Source: Streptomyces sp. SID12488
GTDB taxonomy: Bacteria; Actinomycetota; Actinomycetes; Streptomycetales; Streptomycetaceae
DNA length: 64,000 bases
Direction: 5' to 3'
NCBI RefSeq assembly: GCF_010548275.1
Contig: NZ_JAAGLT010000021.1
Coordinates: 1 to 64,000, forward strand
The position numbers and the translations under genes were made by a program. Below, in pieces: positions 1 to 8,514 of the stretch (position 1 is its first letter; each line of letters begins with the position of its first letter). The notes under the pieces are model-generated. The model made no database searches. It worked only from the letters and a program-made list of their open reading frames with translations, and was not told the origin of the DNA.

Positions 1-239
1 TCAGCTCGTTCCTGCTCGGTCTGTCCGTGCTCCCGTTCCTCTACAACGTGTGGAAGACCGCGAAGTACGGCAAGAAGGTCGAGGTCGACGACCCGTGGGG
101 CTACGGCCGTTCGCTGGAGTGGGCCACATCCTGCCCGCCCCCGCGCCACAACTTCCTCACCCTGCCGCGGATCCGCAGCGAATCCCCGGCCTTCGACCTC
201 CACCACTCCGCCCAGCAGCAGGAGTTGACCCACCGGTGA
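1..239 (+). CDS. ctaD: cytochrome c oxidase subunit I, C-terminal end (partial)
   Basis: This is the 3' end of a gene that starts before the window, read in the frame beginning at base 3. The visible 79 residues finish a last membrane helix (SSFLLGLSVLPFLYNVW) and then give the cytoplasmic tail typical of actinobacterial CtaD, with the motif DPWGYGRSLEWATSCPPPRHNF. CtaD is the haem-copper catalytic subunit of the aa3 terminal oxidase in the cytoplasmic membrane. The stop overlaps the start of the next gene by 4 bases (GTGA), so the two are probably translationally coupled. The identification rests on the conserved tail only, but that tail is diagnostic. Confidence 0.93.
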   Translation, partial: SSFLLGLSVLPFLYNVWKTAKYGKKVEVDDPWGYGRSLEWATSCPPPRHNFLTLPRIRSESPAFDLHHSAQQQELTHR

Positions 240-595
240 CCACGAGAGACGACGACCGACAGGTGGACATGACGACCCTGGTCAACGAGATCCAGGGCCA
301 CCTGCTCATCGCCGCCACACGCCAGGAGGGACATGAAGCGGCCGTCCGCTTCACCGCCCGCCTCGACTGGCTGACGAGCCGTCAGCGAGCCGAACTGGAA
401 AGCCGGTTCGCTGCGGAGCACCTCGCTCTCGCCCGCGCCTCCTGGCAGCACACTGCGGCCCGCAGCGCGGAGTTGCGGGCCGAGTACGAGGCGAAGTACC
501 GCCGCCTCAAAGCCCGGTTGGCAGCCGTGTGCCTGACGCTTGCGGCGACGACAGTACCCCTCACCCTTCTGCTCCTGGCCCCGCTACGGCGCTAG
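236..595 (+). CDS. small membrane-anchored hypothetical protein downstream of ctaD
   Basis: 119 residues. I chose the GTG at 236 because it overlaps the ctaD stop as GTGA; the open frame continues further upstream but there it only shadows ctaD. The body is charged and helical (residues about 15-95, rich in Arg, Glu and Ala, probably coiled coil). A hydrophobic segment of about 20 residues follows (LAAVCLTLAATTVPLTLLLLAP), then a short basic tail. That suggests a tail-anchored membrane protein with its bulk in the cytoplasm. No catalytic motif is visible. Coupling to ctaD suggests a link to the oxidase, for example assembly or stability, but this is inferred from position only. Confidence 0.75.
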   Translation: MTTRDDDRQVDMTTLVNEIQGHLLIAATRQEGHEAAVRFTARLDWLTSRQRAELESRFAAEHLALARASWQHTAARSAELRAEYEAKYRRLKARLAAVCLTLAATTVPLTLLLLAPLRR

Positions 596-643
596 GCGCT
601 CCGCGCGAGGGGCAGTTCGTCGAGCACCGGCCGGTGGGGTCCG

Positions 644-664
644 GTCGCGCAGTTCCCCGCGCCC
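644..664. repeat. dispersed Streptomyces intergenic repeat, copy 1
   Basis: The core gcgcagttccccgcgccc lies just before the glycosyltransferase start, and recurs at 11806-11826 before the GT2 gene. The same core is common in intergenic regions of Streptomyces chromosomes. It marks the genus more than any local function. Confidence 0.6.
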
Positions 665-688
665 GCGCTGGGCGCCATACTGGCCCCC

Positions 689-1933
689 GTGCGTGTAGCG
701 ATCATGACGGCAGGTTCGCGGGGTGACGTGGCCCCCTTCACCGGGCTCGGACACGGGCTGGCCCGTGCCGGGCACGAGGTCACCCTGGTTACGCACGGCT
801 GCTTCGAGCCACTGGTGGCGGGGGCCGGAATCGGGTTCCATGCTCTGCCCGTGGACCCCAGGGCGGAGCTGGAGTCGGCGCGCGGGCGTGGGCTGCACCG
901 CAGTTCGACCGGGGCCGGGAAGCTGTTGCGGATGGTCGAGATGGCGCGGCGGCTCGTCGGGCGGATGACCGACGAACTGCTGGCCGCCGCCCGAGTGAAC
1001 GACGTACTGCTGCTGTCCAGCTCGCTGGGCCCCCTGGGGCACACCATCGCGGAGGGGCTGCGGCTGCCGAGCATGGGTGTGTACCTCCAACCGCTCGCCC
1101 CGACAGGGGAGTTCGGGCCGCCCGTCCTCGGGGGCCACTCCTGGGGCGTGGCGGGCAACCGGCTCGCCGGGAACGGGGTGAGCATGGCCGTCGAGCAGGT
1201 CTTCGCCTCGACCGTGCCCGCCGTACGCGCCCGGCTGGGCCTCCCCCACCGCGCCCCGGGTGCCGCCCGGCGCGCCCGGGAACTCCAGGGCTGGCCGGTT
1301 CATCACGGCTTCAGCCCGCTGGTGGTACCCCGGCCCCGTGACTGGCGCCCTGGGCTCGACATCTGCGGCTACTGGTGGCCGTACGACACCGAGCCCCGGC
1401 TGTCGCCCGAGCTGGAGGAGTTCCTCGCCTCGGGTCCCCCGCCCGTCTTCGTGGGCCTGGGCAGCGCCACCGTGCCCGATCCCGGGCGGCTGAGCGCGGC
1501 CGTCGTCGGGGCCCTGCGGCAGGCCGGGCTGCGTGGGGTGATCCAGCGCGGCTGGGGCGAGCTCGAAGCGGCCGGCGACGACATGCTGACCATCGGCGAA
1601 GTGGCGCACTCCGCGCTGTTCCCGCGTATGGCTGCCGTGGTCCACCACTGCGGCGCGGGCACGACTGCCGCCGGTCTGCGAGCCGGGGTCCCGGCGGTGC
1701 CCGTGCCGGTCCAGTTCGACGAGGGTTTCTGGGCGGCCCGGCTGGTCTCCCTGGGCGTGGCGCCGCGGCCGGTTCCGTTGCGGAGGCTGACGACCGCCAC
1801 GCTGGCCTCGGCCCTGGTACGGGCGACCCGTGACCCCTCGTACGGAGAACGGGCGCGCGCTCTCGCGGACCGGATCGGCGCGGAGGACGGCGTAGGGCCC
1901 GTACTGGAGTCACTGAACCGGCTGTCCGGCTGA
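689..1933 (+). CDS. GT1-family (MGT-type) glycosyltransferase
   Basis: 414 residues with the two-Rossmann-domain GT-B layout. The N-terminal domain opens with MRVAIMTAGSRGDVAPFTGLG, the usual start of bacterial UDP-sugar:sterol or macrolide glycosyltransferases. The C-terminal domain has the donor-binding signature HHCGAGTTAAGLRAGVP around residues 320-336 followed by PVQFDEGFWA, where family members usually have a GDQ-like segment. It most likely moves a sugar from an NDP donor to a small lipophilic acceptor or to a toxic macrolide in a self-resistance or detoxification role. The acceptor cannot be read from the sequence. Start is GTG at 689. It is monocistronic: the next gene is convergent. 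Confidence 0.88.
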   Translation: MRVAIMTAGSRGDVAPFTGLGHGLARAGHEVTLVTHGCFEPLVAGAGIGFHALPVDPRAELESARGRGLHRSSTGAGKLLRMVEMARRLVGRMTDELLAAARVNDVLLLSSSLGPLGHTIAEGLRLPSMGVYLQPLAPTGEFGPPVLGGHSWGVAGNRLAGNGVSMAVEQVFASTVPAVRARLGLPHRAPGAARRARELQGWPVHHGFSPLVVPRPRDWRPGLDICGYWWPYDTEPRLSPELEEFLASGPPPVFVGLGSATVPDPGRLSAAVVGALRQAGLRGVIQRGWGELEAAGDDMLTIGEVAHSALFPRMAAVVHHCGAGTTAAGLRAGVPAVPVPVQFDEGFWAARLVSLGVAPRPVPLRRLTTATLASALVRATRDPSYGERARALADRIGAEDGVGPVLESLNRLSG

Positions 1934-1982
1934 GCACCGCCGGGCACACGGCCATACCCCCGCCCGCGAAACGCCGGTATCG

Positions 1983-2702
1983 TCAGGCGCCCCCAGCGCC
2001 CCCAATGTCCTCGCGACCCGGGGGCACCCAGCCCGCCGGGCGCAGGATGCCCAGCAGCATCCGCACCAGTTCGTCCACCACCTCGTCCAGCGTGGCGTCC
2101 ACCCACCCGGCGCTCCAGTCGTGCAGCAGGCCGTTGACGCTGCCGATGAACGCCGTGGCGGCGAGCCGGTAGTCGCGGGGCGCCGCCTCCCCGCGGGCGA
2201 CGGCGGCCTCCGCCTCCGTGCAGATGAGGTTCACCCAGCGGGAGCGGCGGGCGAGGCGCTGTTCCTCCAGGCGGGCGCTGACGCCGATGATCTCGACGAA
2301 GGTCAGCCGGATGCGGCGCGGGTCGGCGGTGACGTTGGCGGCGTAGGCGCGGAAGATCGCGGCGGCTCGTTCGGCGAGGGGCAGGCCCTCGGCGGCGGTC
2401 AGCGCGGTGAGCGCGGCTCCCTCGGCCCAGTCGTTGACCTGGAGGTGAAGGGCGGCCAGGACGTCCTCGAGGGTGCGGAACTCCTCGTAGAACTGGCGCG
2501 TCGACAGACCGGCCGCCTCGCTGAGCGCGGCGACGGTCGTCGAGCGGTAGCCCGGGGCGTCGCCGAACATCTGGAGTGCGGCGTCCAGAAATCTCCGGCG
2601 CCTTTCGGTCTGTCGTTCCTCGGCTGTCTTGCCCGCGTAACGGCCGGTCGGCGCCCTGAGTCTGCCCGCCAATGAACCCTCCTTCGTCGGTCCGGTGGCC
2701 AA
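1983..2702 (-). CDS. TetR-family transcriptional regulator
   Basis: 239 residues. The N-terminal helix-turn-helix (about residues 30-80) has the family pattern ERRRRFLDAALQMFG ... TTVAALSEAAGLSTRQFYEEF. The remaining roughly 150 residues are the variable helical ligand-binding and dimer domain. It is transcribed away from the secreted beta-propeller gene, and the shared intergenic region holds a perfect 6-bp-armed inverted repeat at 2744-2759. The usual TetR arrangement therefore applies: autorepression plus control of the divergent gene. The ligand is unknown. Glycosyltransferase control is less likely because that gene is convergent. Confidence 0.9.
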   Translation of the reverse strand: MATGPTKEGSLAGRLRAPTGRYAGKTAEERQTERRRRFLDAALQMFGDAPGYRSTTVAALSEAAGLSTRQFYEEFRTLEDVLAALHLQVNDWAEGAALTALTAAEGLPLAERAAAIFRAYAANVTADPRRIRLTFVEIIGVSARLEEQRLARRSRWVNLICTEAEAAVARGEAAPRDYRLAATAFIGSVNGLLHDWSAGWVDATLDEVVDELVRMLLGILRPAGWVPPGREDIGGAGGA

Positions 2703-2743
2703 GTTTGTCCTGCACGGAGTCTTGTGGAGAAGGGCACCCCCTC

Positions 2744-2759
2744 CTTACTTTCCAGTAAG
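2744..2759. promoter_or_regulatory. inverted-repeat operator, probably for the TetR regulator
   Basis: The sequence cttact-ttcc-agtaag is a perfect palindrome with 6-bp arms and a 4-bp spacer, between the divergent tetR and beta-propeller genes. A second, weaker dyad (tgaac ... gttca) lies at 2767-2784. Length, symmetry and position fit TetR-type operators. Assignment to this regulator is inference. Confidence 0.6.
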
Positions 2760-2885
2760 TCCAATCTGAACGTGACCGTGTTCAGTTTTCCGACCACAAC
2801 CACATTCAGTCATGTTCCCCCTTTTGCCCCACATGTCATGCACCCGCCACAGTCGATCCATTCACTCCCGGAAGGGAGAGCACTC

Positions 2886-4151
2886 ATGCCTGCTTCCAGA
2901 TCCAGGTACCTCTGTGCCATGGCCGCCGCTCTCGTCCTAACCATCACCGCCCCCGCGTCCGCCGCCGTCGCGGCGACCGACGCCGAGGACGCCAGCGCCG
3001 CGAGCCTGCGCGAGGTCCTGTTCGTCGGCAACAACTGGGAAGGCACCGCGGACGTCGTCAAGTCCACCGGCGACTTCGCCAAGATCGGCCGCATCAACGT
3101 CGTACCGGACAAGGCGGCGCGGCTGGCCGCGATCAACGCCGACCCGATCAAGTGGATCTACTTCATGGCCATCCGCAACGGGGTCGGCGAGGGCCACGAC
3201 CAGCTGGTCGACGACATGTACTCCACCCCGGACGGCAAGTCGGTGGTGGTCTCCCGGCCGAGCTTCGCCGACGTCGTGTCGATCAACCTCGCGACCGGGG
3301 CGATCAACTGGCGCTTCCCCGTGTCGGGCTATCGCTCCGACCACATGGCGGTCTCCCCCGACGGGACCCGGGTCGCGGTCTCCGCCTCGATCTCCAACAC
3401 CGTGCACGTGCTGAACATCAACACCGGCGCGCAGATCGGTTCGTTCGCCACCGGCGACAAGCCGCACGAGAACATCTTCACCAAGGACGGCAAGTACATC
3501 TGGAACATGGCCATCGGTGACGTCAACACCAACCAGGACGCTCCATGGCAGGACTTCACGAAGGGCGACCGGAAGATCACGGTCGTCGACGCGGCCACCT
3601 TCAAGCAGGTGAAGGTGATCGACATGCGGGACCGGCTCAACGCCATCGGCCTCACGGACTTCTCGGACGCGGTCCGCCCGGCCACCTTCTCGCCCGACGA
3701 GTCGAAGCTGTACTTCCAGGTCTCGTTCTTCAACGGCTTCTTCGAGTACGACATCGCCACCGACAAGATCACCCGCACGAAGACCCTGCCGAAGAACCCG
3801 GCGACCAGCGACGACCGCACCACGTTCGTCAACGACTCGCGCCACCACGGCATCTCGATGAAGCCGGACGGCACGAAACTGTGCGTCGCGGGCACGATGG
3901 ACGACTACGCGACGGTCGTCGACCGTACGACGCTCCAGGAGGGTCCGCTCGTCCCGGCCTCGAAGCCCTACTGGGCCACGGTGAGCGGCGACGGCAAGTC
4001 CTGCGTGATCTCGGAGAGCGGCGCCGACCAGATCACGGCCATCGACTTCGCCACCGGGCTTAAGACGGTGTCCGTGCCGGTCGGCGACCACCCCCAGCGC
4101 GTCCGCCTCGGCCATGTCGAGGCGGACTGGACTGGCCCGGCGACCAACTGA
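2886..4151 (+). CDS. secreted YVTN-type beta-propeller protein
   Basis: 421 residues. I chose the ATG at 2886 because a strong ribosome site (ggaaggga) precedes it and a clean signal peptide follows (MPASRSRYLCAMAAALVLTI, cleavage near ASA-AVA); the open frame extends upstream without such support. The mature part repeats blade-like units such as VDDMYSTPDGKSVVVSRP, MAVSPDGTRVAVSA and ISMKPDGTKLCVAG, where 'PDG+' turns recur every 40-50 residues. That is the pattern of YVTN/SMP-30-like six- or seven-blade propellers. Such proteins act outside the cell as binding scaffolds or dehydrogenase-like domains, but no active site is recognisable. Control by the divergent TetR protein is likely. Confidence 0.82.
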   Translation: MPASRSRYLCAMAAALVLTITAPASAAVAATDAEDASAASLREVLFVGNNWEGTADVVKSTGDFAKIGRINVVPDKAARLAAINADPIKWIYFMAIRNGVGEGHDQLVDDMYSTPDGKSVVVSRPSFADVVSINLATGAINWRFPVSGYRSDHMAVSPDGTRVAVSASISNTVHVLNINTGAQIGSFATGDKPHENIFTKDGKYIWNMAIGDVNTNQDAPWQDFTKGDRKITVVDAATFKQVKVIDMRDRLNAIGLTDFSDAVRPATFSPDESKLYFQVSFFNGFFEYDIATDKITRTKTLPKNPATSDDRTTFVNDSRHHGISMKPDGTKLCVAGTMDDYATVVDRTTLQEGPLVPASKPYWATVSGDGKSCVISESGADQITAIDFATGLKTVSVPVGDHPQRVRLGHVEADWTGPATN

Positions 4152-4188
4152 CCCATATTCGCAGGTCAGTTGACCGCCGGTGGATCGG

Positions 4189-6051
4189 CTAGCTGAACTC
4201 CTGCGCGGCCCACGAAGCCAGTTCGGCCCGCGCGGCACTGAGTACGGTCGCCGAGGGAGCCGTCGCCCCGTTGGTCACCAGCGCGTAGTGCAGGACTCCC
4301 GAGTCCGGCGCGGTGAGCAGCAGGCGGCGGCTTCCCGTGCCACCGGGATCGGTGCCCGCCGCGATCGGGGTCGTACTGGTGTAGGCCGGCGGGCCGTAGA
4401 CCGTGCCGAGGTCGGAGACGACCGTGGTGGTCGCCGTCGGGAAGGACGCCGGCAGATGGAGTTCGGTCGGCGCCGAGATGCCCTTCGACCGCCACACCAG
4501 CACGCTGTACTGCCCCGAGCCCACCAGCGAGGACACGTTGGGCAGTGAACTCGGTACCGGGTTCCAGGTGAGGGTCGTGGACCCGTCCCGGGAGCGGTCC
4601 TCGTAGGTGAAGGCGAGCGTCGTCCCCGCCGTGGCGCCCGGATAGACGCGGTCCAGCATCCGGGCGTCCTGCCGCAGGACCGCCGTACCGGAGTCGTCGA
4701 GGCGTACGGCGGACAGGTCCTCGTCGTTCCAGGCGTCACCGGTGGTGAGCACCTTGTCTGCGTTGTCGTTCATCAGCTCGTGGTGGCGGCCGTTGTAGAT
4801 GTCCCACTGCCACTGGCTGCCGGAGAGTACCGGCCCCGATCCGCTGGCGTTGGCCCACCAACTCGCCCCCTTCACCCGGGAGTCGAGCCCCTGGTACATC
4901 GCCTTGAGGACGGTCGGCGCCTTGTCGGAGACGTTGCCGTTCAGCGGGTGGCCGAACTCGCTGACGATCCCCGTCGTACCGCCCGCGGCGGCCCGGTCAC
5001 GGACCGTACCCATGTCCGTGGCGTACTGGCCGTCCTCGGCCTTGCCCCACATGAAGATGCCGGAGATCGCCTTCTGGTCGTAGAAGTGGGTGTTGAAGAC
5101 ATAGCGCGGACCGATGGTCCCCGCGTCGAGCAGTCCGCCCTCCTGCCGCTGGAAGTCGATGTTGCCGTTCCAGAAGAGGTTCGGCTCTACGAAGGCGGAC
5201 TTGTCCTGCCAGCCCGCCGAGTCCATCCGGGCGCGGAACTTGACGTAGAAGGGCCACAGGACGTCCTTCTCCCAGGCCCGGCTGGTCTGGCCCGAGTCGT
5301 ACGTTCCCGCGTGCGGCTCGTTGTAGGGGTCGAAGCCGACGACACCCGTGAACTGGGCACTGGTGAGGTTCTGCTTCAGGTACGTCATCGTCTTCTGCGC
5401 GGTGTCGAGGAACGAGTCCTGGATTCCGTAGGTGTTGTGCCAGAAGTCGTAAGTCGCCTTCGTCACCGCCGCGTTCGAGGTGATGTTCTGTCCCCAGAAG
5501 GGGCAGATCCCGCAGTACTCGTCCGGGTAGTTGCCGAGGTCGACCGCCCACTTGGGGGCGCCGTCGCCGGTGTACCAGCTGTCCGAGTCGAAGAGCCAGC
5601 GGGAGTAGAGGTCCTGGTGGAAGTCGGGGTAGACACGGATGCCCGCGTCCAGGAAGGCACCCATCTGAGCGGTGGCGGCGGCCAGATAACCGCTGCTCAC
5701 CGAGCCACGAACAGGCTCCGCATACGCCCAGGAGAGCAGGAAGCGGACGCTGTTGCCGCCGCCGAGCGCTCGCAGGGCGGTCGCCGACTTCTTGGCGTCG
5801 GCGACCGAGGCGAAGGGCAGTCCGTTGTTCTCCTTGAGCTTCGTCTCACCGGAGACGTTGTAGCCGCGGAGTACCACCTCTCGGCCCAGAGCGTCGGTGA
5901 ACCGACCGTTCTGGACGGTGAGGGTGGTGGAAGTAGGAGAGTCGAACCAAAGGGTGTCGGCCCGAGCGGGCTGGGAGCCGACGGTGGTCAGGAAACCCGT
6001 GACCAGGACCAGTACGCCGAGCAGATGCACACGCAACTTCGACATGTGCAT
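4189..6051 (-). CDS. secreted GH5 glycoside hydrolase, endoglycoceramidase-like
   Basis: About 620 residues from Met at 6051 (Met at 6045 is the alternative). An N-terminal signal peptide (KLRVHLLGVLVLVTGF) ends near PARA-DT. The catalytic barrel carries LRGYNVSGETK, DFHQDLYS, the acid/base motif GFDPYNEPHAG (Glu245) and the nucleophile motif GIVSEFGHP (Glu365). The HQD and NEP contexts are closer to endoglycoceramidases than to cellulases. Residues from about 460 on form a beta-rich accessory domain, also usual in that subfamily. The likely role is removal of glycans from glycolipids outside the cell. A pair Cys180/Cys183 sits in a loop (EYCGICPFWG). It is monocistronic and upstream of the relic zone. 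Confidence 0.85.
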   Translation of the reverse strand: MHMSKLRVHLLGVLVLVTGFLTTVGSQPARADTLWFDSPTSTTLTVQNGRFTDALGREVVLRGYNVSGETKLKENNGLPFASVADAKKSATALRALGGGNSVRFLLSWAYAEPVRGSVSSGYLAAATAQMGAFLDAGIRVYPDFHQDLYSRWLFDSDSWYTGDGAPKWAVDLGNYPDEYCGICPFWGQNITSNAAVTKATYDFWHNTYGIQDSFLDTAQKTMTYLKQNLTSAQFTGVVGFDPYNEPHAGTYDSGQTSRAWEKDVLWPFYVKFRARMDSAGWQDKSAFVEPNLFWNGNIDFQRQEGGLLDAGTIGPRYVFNTHFYDQKAISGIFMWGKAEDGQYATDMGTVRDRAAAGGTTGIVSEFGHPLNGNVSDKAPTVLKAMYQGLDSRVKGASWWANASGSGPVLSGSQWQWDIYNGRHHELMNDNADKVLTTGDAWNDEDLSAVRLDDSGTAVLRQDARMLDRVYPGATAGTTLAFTYEDRSRDGSTTLTWNPVPSSLPNVSSLVGSGQYSVLVWRSKGISAPTELHLPASFPTATTTVVSDLGTVYGPPAYTSTTPIAAGTDPGGTGSRRLLLTAPDSGVLHYALVTNGATAPSATVLSAARAELASWAAQEFS

Positions 6052-6299
6052 TACAGTCCCGCGCGCATCAGGAGTCGTCAATACCAACTGACTCCTGAGT
6101 AATCTTCAGCTTTTGACGCCCATGGGCGATCATCACGTCACATGGGCGACAAAAGGAGCAGATCGCGCGTGACATTCTCCCCGCGCTCGGACGCTGGCAC
6201 GCGGCGGGCGAACTCCACGGGCGGACGCGGCGTTCGCGTCGTGGGCGGATCGGATGGCTCGTGTGAACCGATGTCCGTCGACTGAGGTCGCCGACCTGA

Positions 6300-6530
6300 T
6301 GGGGCCGCGAACCACCTGACCCCCGTCCCGGAATTCGACGCCCTCGCCGAACTCAACACGATGGTCGAGCGATGGGACGCCGAGGACGACGACCACCGCA
6401 TCCGGTCGCGGCCCCGCACGATCGGCGAGTACTTCGGCGTCGAACGCCCGCTGCCGCAGCCGCTACCCGACGAGCCGTTCGAGACCGGCCGCCTGTTCAG
6501 CTTGCGGGTGGACCGAACCGGTGCCGGTGA
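6300..6530 (+). pseudogene. IS21-family transposase (IstA) fragment
   Basis: In the frame containing 6361, about 70 residues read LAELNTMVERWDAEDDDHRI, then RPRTIGEYFGVERPLP and DEPFETGRLFSLRVDR. That matches the stretch after the catalytic core in IS21-family IstA transposases, where the wording 'ALN..V..AD..D...RTVG..F..E.P...PLP.E.F.T......RVD' is characteristic. Only this internal piece is left: there is no DDE core before it, and homology stops abruptly near 6530. No IstB gene or terminal repeats are recognisable. It is a degraded insertion-sequence scar. Confidence 0.6.
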
Positions 6531-6697
6531 CGGCAACTGTCACGCCTGGACGGTGGGGCGAACGCTGATCTCGCCGACTCCATCGCGTCGGCATTCTCCG
6601 CGTTGGCGAGCTCGGCTCCGTGGAGAGCCGACGCCGCAGCCGCGACCGCAATTGCGGTCACCGAGGCCATCGTCCGCGCACTGTCCCGTCGCACCAC
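6497..6697 (-). CDS. possible small secreted protein, truncated (doubtful)
   Basis: 66 residues from GTG at 6697, preceded by a very strong ribosome site (ggaggagg, 5-base spacer). Residues 1-30 look like a signal peptide (VVRRDSARTMASVTAIAVAA then ASALHGAELA). The 3' half overlaps the end of the transposase remnant, and its composition changes there to Arg/His-rich shadow coding. A plausible reading is the 5' end of a secreted-protein gene cut off by the insertion. It could equally be a chance open frame. Confidence 0.25.
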   Translation of the reverse strand: MVRRDSARTMASVTAIAVAAAASALHGAELANAENADAMESARSAFAPPSRRDSCRHRHRFGPPAS

Positions 6698-6944
6698 TCG
6701 TGCCTCCTCCTGCGGCAACCCCCTTACCGGTGCTGCTACTTGTAGGGCGAGGGCCACCGAGGCACGACCCGGGGTGGGCTCCAGGGCCGTATCGTCCTCA
6801 CCATGGAGTGAGCACGACACCCTCGCGCGCGGGGGCCTCTGTCCCGTCCGGGGATGCCTTCTTTCGGTGTCCGAGCAAGGAAGAAGCGGACGGGGCGCTC
6901 TTCGGTTACGACTTGTCGCGCCCCGTGGCGCGTGATGGTGGTGG

Positions 6945-7160
6945 TCAGGCGGTGGCTGCGGCCGGCGCGTGGACCGTGGCTGGATCGAGGGACAGGTTCG
7001 CCTTGGCCTGCGCGGACTTCGGGTCGGCGATGACCTCGGTCCCGTCGAGCGCGGACCTGACGACGTCGGCCGGGTCGTTCCTCTCGAACAGCACCCCACG
7101 GGCCATGTCGGTGTCGGTGGGGCCCAGATACACACCGGTGACCAAGGTGTTCTGTGGCGA
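6945..7160 (-). pseudogene. short-chain dehydrogenase/reductase, C-terminal fragment
   Basis: About 70 residues on the minus strand read TLVTGVYLGPTDTDMARGV and continue NDPADVVRSALDGTEVIAD, SAQAKANLSLDPATVHA. This is the last third of an SDR-family reductase: the strand after the active site, the PTDTDM turn, and the 'DPADVVRAALDG.E' helix. The Rossmann motif and the Tyr-Lys pair are missing, and no start or promoter adjoins it. Upstream sequence in this frame is unrelated. It is a 3' relic, and the reductase substrate cannot be inferred. Confidence 0.6.
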
Positions 7161-7343
7161 CGGAGTGCGGGTCGGTGATGTCGAGCCGGAGCACCTCCCT
7201 CCGGGCAGGTCAACGCTCTCGGGGTTGCGCGCGGTGGCTGGTGGCGTACACCTTGGTCGCCCCCCGGTGACCTGAACGCACTGCGCCCCGGCGACCGTGC
7301 GGCTCTCTGCTGCTGAAGAGGCATATCCGCGTACCGTGGCAGC

Positions 7344-8339
7344 GTGGCAAACGAAGACCTGGGGAAGACTCTGCGCCGCTTGCGCCGTCTGGCCGCCCTG
7401 ACGCAAGAAGAGCTGACCGAGCGTTCCAACGTGTCAGTCGACGTCATCCGTCAGCTCGAACAGCGGCGAAAGCACTCGGCACGACTCCCCACGCTTCACG
7501 CGCTCGCCAACGGCTTGGGCGTGGAGCTGACCACGCTCCTGGGCGACCCTCCGGCGGTCGCGGCAAGCGGAGAGAGCGACGGGCCGCGCTTCGTCGCCGT
7601 GCGCCGCGTCATCATGCCCGCGCTCTGGGGACCGCAGCCGGAACCGACCGGCCCGGACTTCTCCATGGACCGACTGCGCGAGCACATCGCAGACGGATGG
7701 TCGCAGTACCACGCAGCCGAGTTCGACACCGTGATGAAGAGCCTCCCCGACCTGATCACCGATGCGCGTTCCGCGACGGTGTCAGGCAGCGACGGCGACC
7801 GTAGGGCCGGTTTCGCAGCCCTGGGTAAGACACTCCAGCTCGCTGGGCACGTCGCCGTGCGGATGGGCAAGACAGACCTTGCGCTCACGAGCCTGGAACG
7901 CGCCATAAGCGCAGCCGAGCAGTCCGCAGACCCGCTCTTGGTCCCCATGATCGTGAACTCTGTCGCCTGGACCTACCAGCGGCAAGGCCGTCTGGCAGAC
8001 GCCCTAGGGATCGCCCTGCGCGCAGCTGAGAGCATCGAAGGCGGCGGGCACACAGACACGGCCGACGGACTGAAGGTGTGGGGCGCCCTCACCATGAGCG
8101 CCGCCACGTCCGCCGCACGCAGCGGCGACTACGACCTTGCAACCCGACCGAGAGCCGGACGCCGAGCCGACGACGTACGCGTTGGAGTGCGCGGTGTGCG
8201 AGGAGTCCTCGGAGGCATCAGAGGACTTCGCCGACGGGCAGGCGTGGGTGCTGAAGCACTGCGGCAAGAACCCGTCCCACCACACCTTCCGGGAGCTGAT
8301 CACGCGCCCGTGGCGCACGTGGCGGCACGGGTGAGCTGA
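7344..8339 (+). pseudogene. XRE-family regulator with TPR-like domain, truncated and fused out of frame to another gene
   Basis: The start is GTG at 7344. Residues 1-65 are a lambda-repressor-type helix-turn-helix (LGKTLRRLRRLAALTQEELT ... NVSVDVIRQLEQ). Residues 100-265 are helical TPR-like repeats (GKTLQLAGHVAVRMGKTDLA, NSVAWTYQRQGRLADALGIA). The layout matches the roughly 400-residue Streptomyces regulators often next to DUF397/DUF7848 genes. Homology ends at about 8130, after AARSGDYDLAT. The remaining 60 or so residues up to 8339 are an Arg-rich out-of-frame reading of the DUF7848 gene. The chimera is open and could still make a DNA-binding N-terminus, but the native C-terminus is gone. 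Confidence 0.72.
8137..8334 (+). pseudogene. DUF7848-type protein, 5'-truncated
   Basis: In a different frame from the regulator it overlaps, this reads TTYALECAVCEESSEASEDF, then AWVLKHCGKNPSHHTFRELI and TRPWRTWRHG. That is the body of the small Streptomyces DUF7848 family, with its two-Cys motif (CAVCEE) and the NPSH.T motif. Its normal N-terminal strand (about 15 residues ending in a Trp) is missing because the XRE regulator fragment joins there. The only in-frame start is TTG at 8137, without a ribosome site. Function is unknown; the family sits beside XRE/DUF397 regulators. A terminator hairpin follows at once. Confidence 0.62.
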
Positions 8340-8360
8340 CCGGCTGTAGATACGCCAGAA

Positions 8361-8397
8361 GCCCCGCCCGGCGTCGCGCCGGGCGGGGCTTCTTCGT
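8361..8397 (+). terminator. strong hairpin terminator after the DUF7848 remnant
   Basis: The arms aagccccgcccggcg and cgccgggcggggctt flank a 3-base loop and are followed by cttcgtctc. This is a typical GC-rich intrinsic terminator. Confidence 0.8.
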
Positions 8398-8514
8398 CTC
8401 ACGCTCCCTCACACAGATCTCACGGACTCTGTGAGCCGACGCGGAGTTTCAGGCGTTGACCTGGACTCCTTCGCCTGATCTGGAACTCCCTGGAACGGTT
8501 GGAAGGCTTGTCGG

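Noticed and set aside
1369..2715. 448-residue minus-strand open frame across the glycosyltransferase and TetR genes
   Set aside because: Arg/Pro-rich composition typical of high-GC antisense frames and no recognisable motif; both real genes explain the region.
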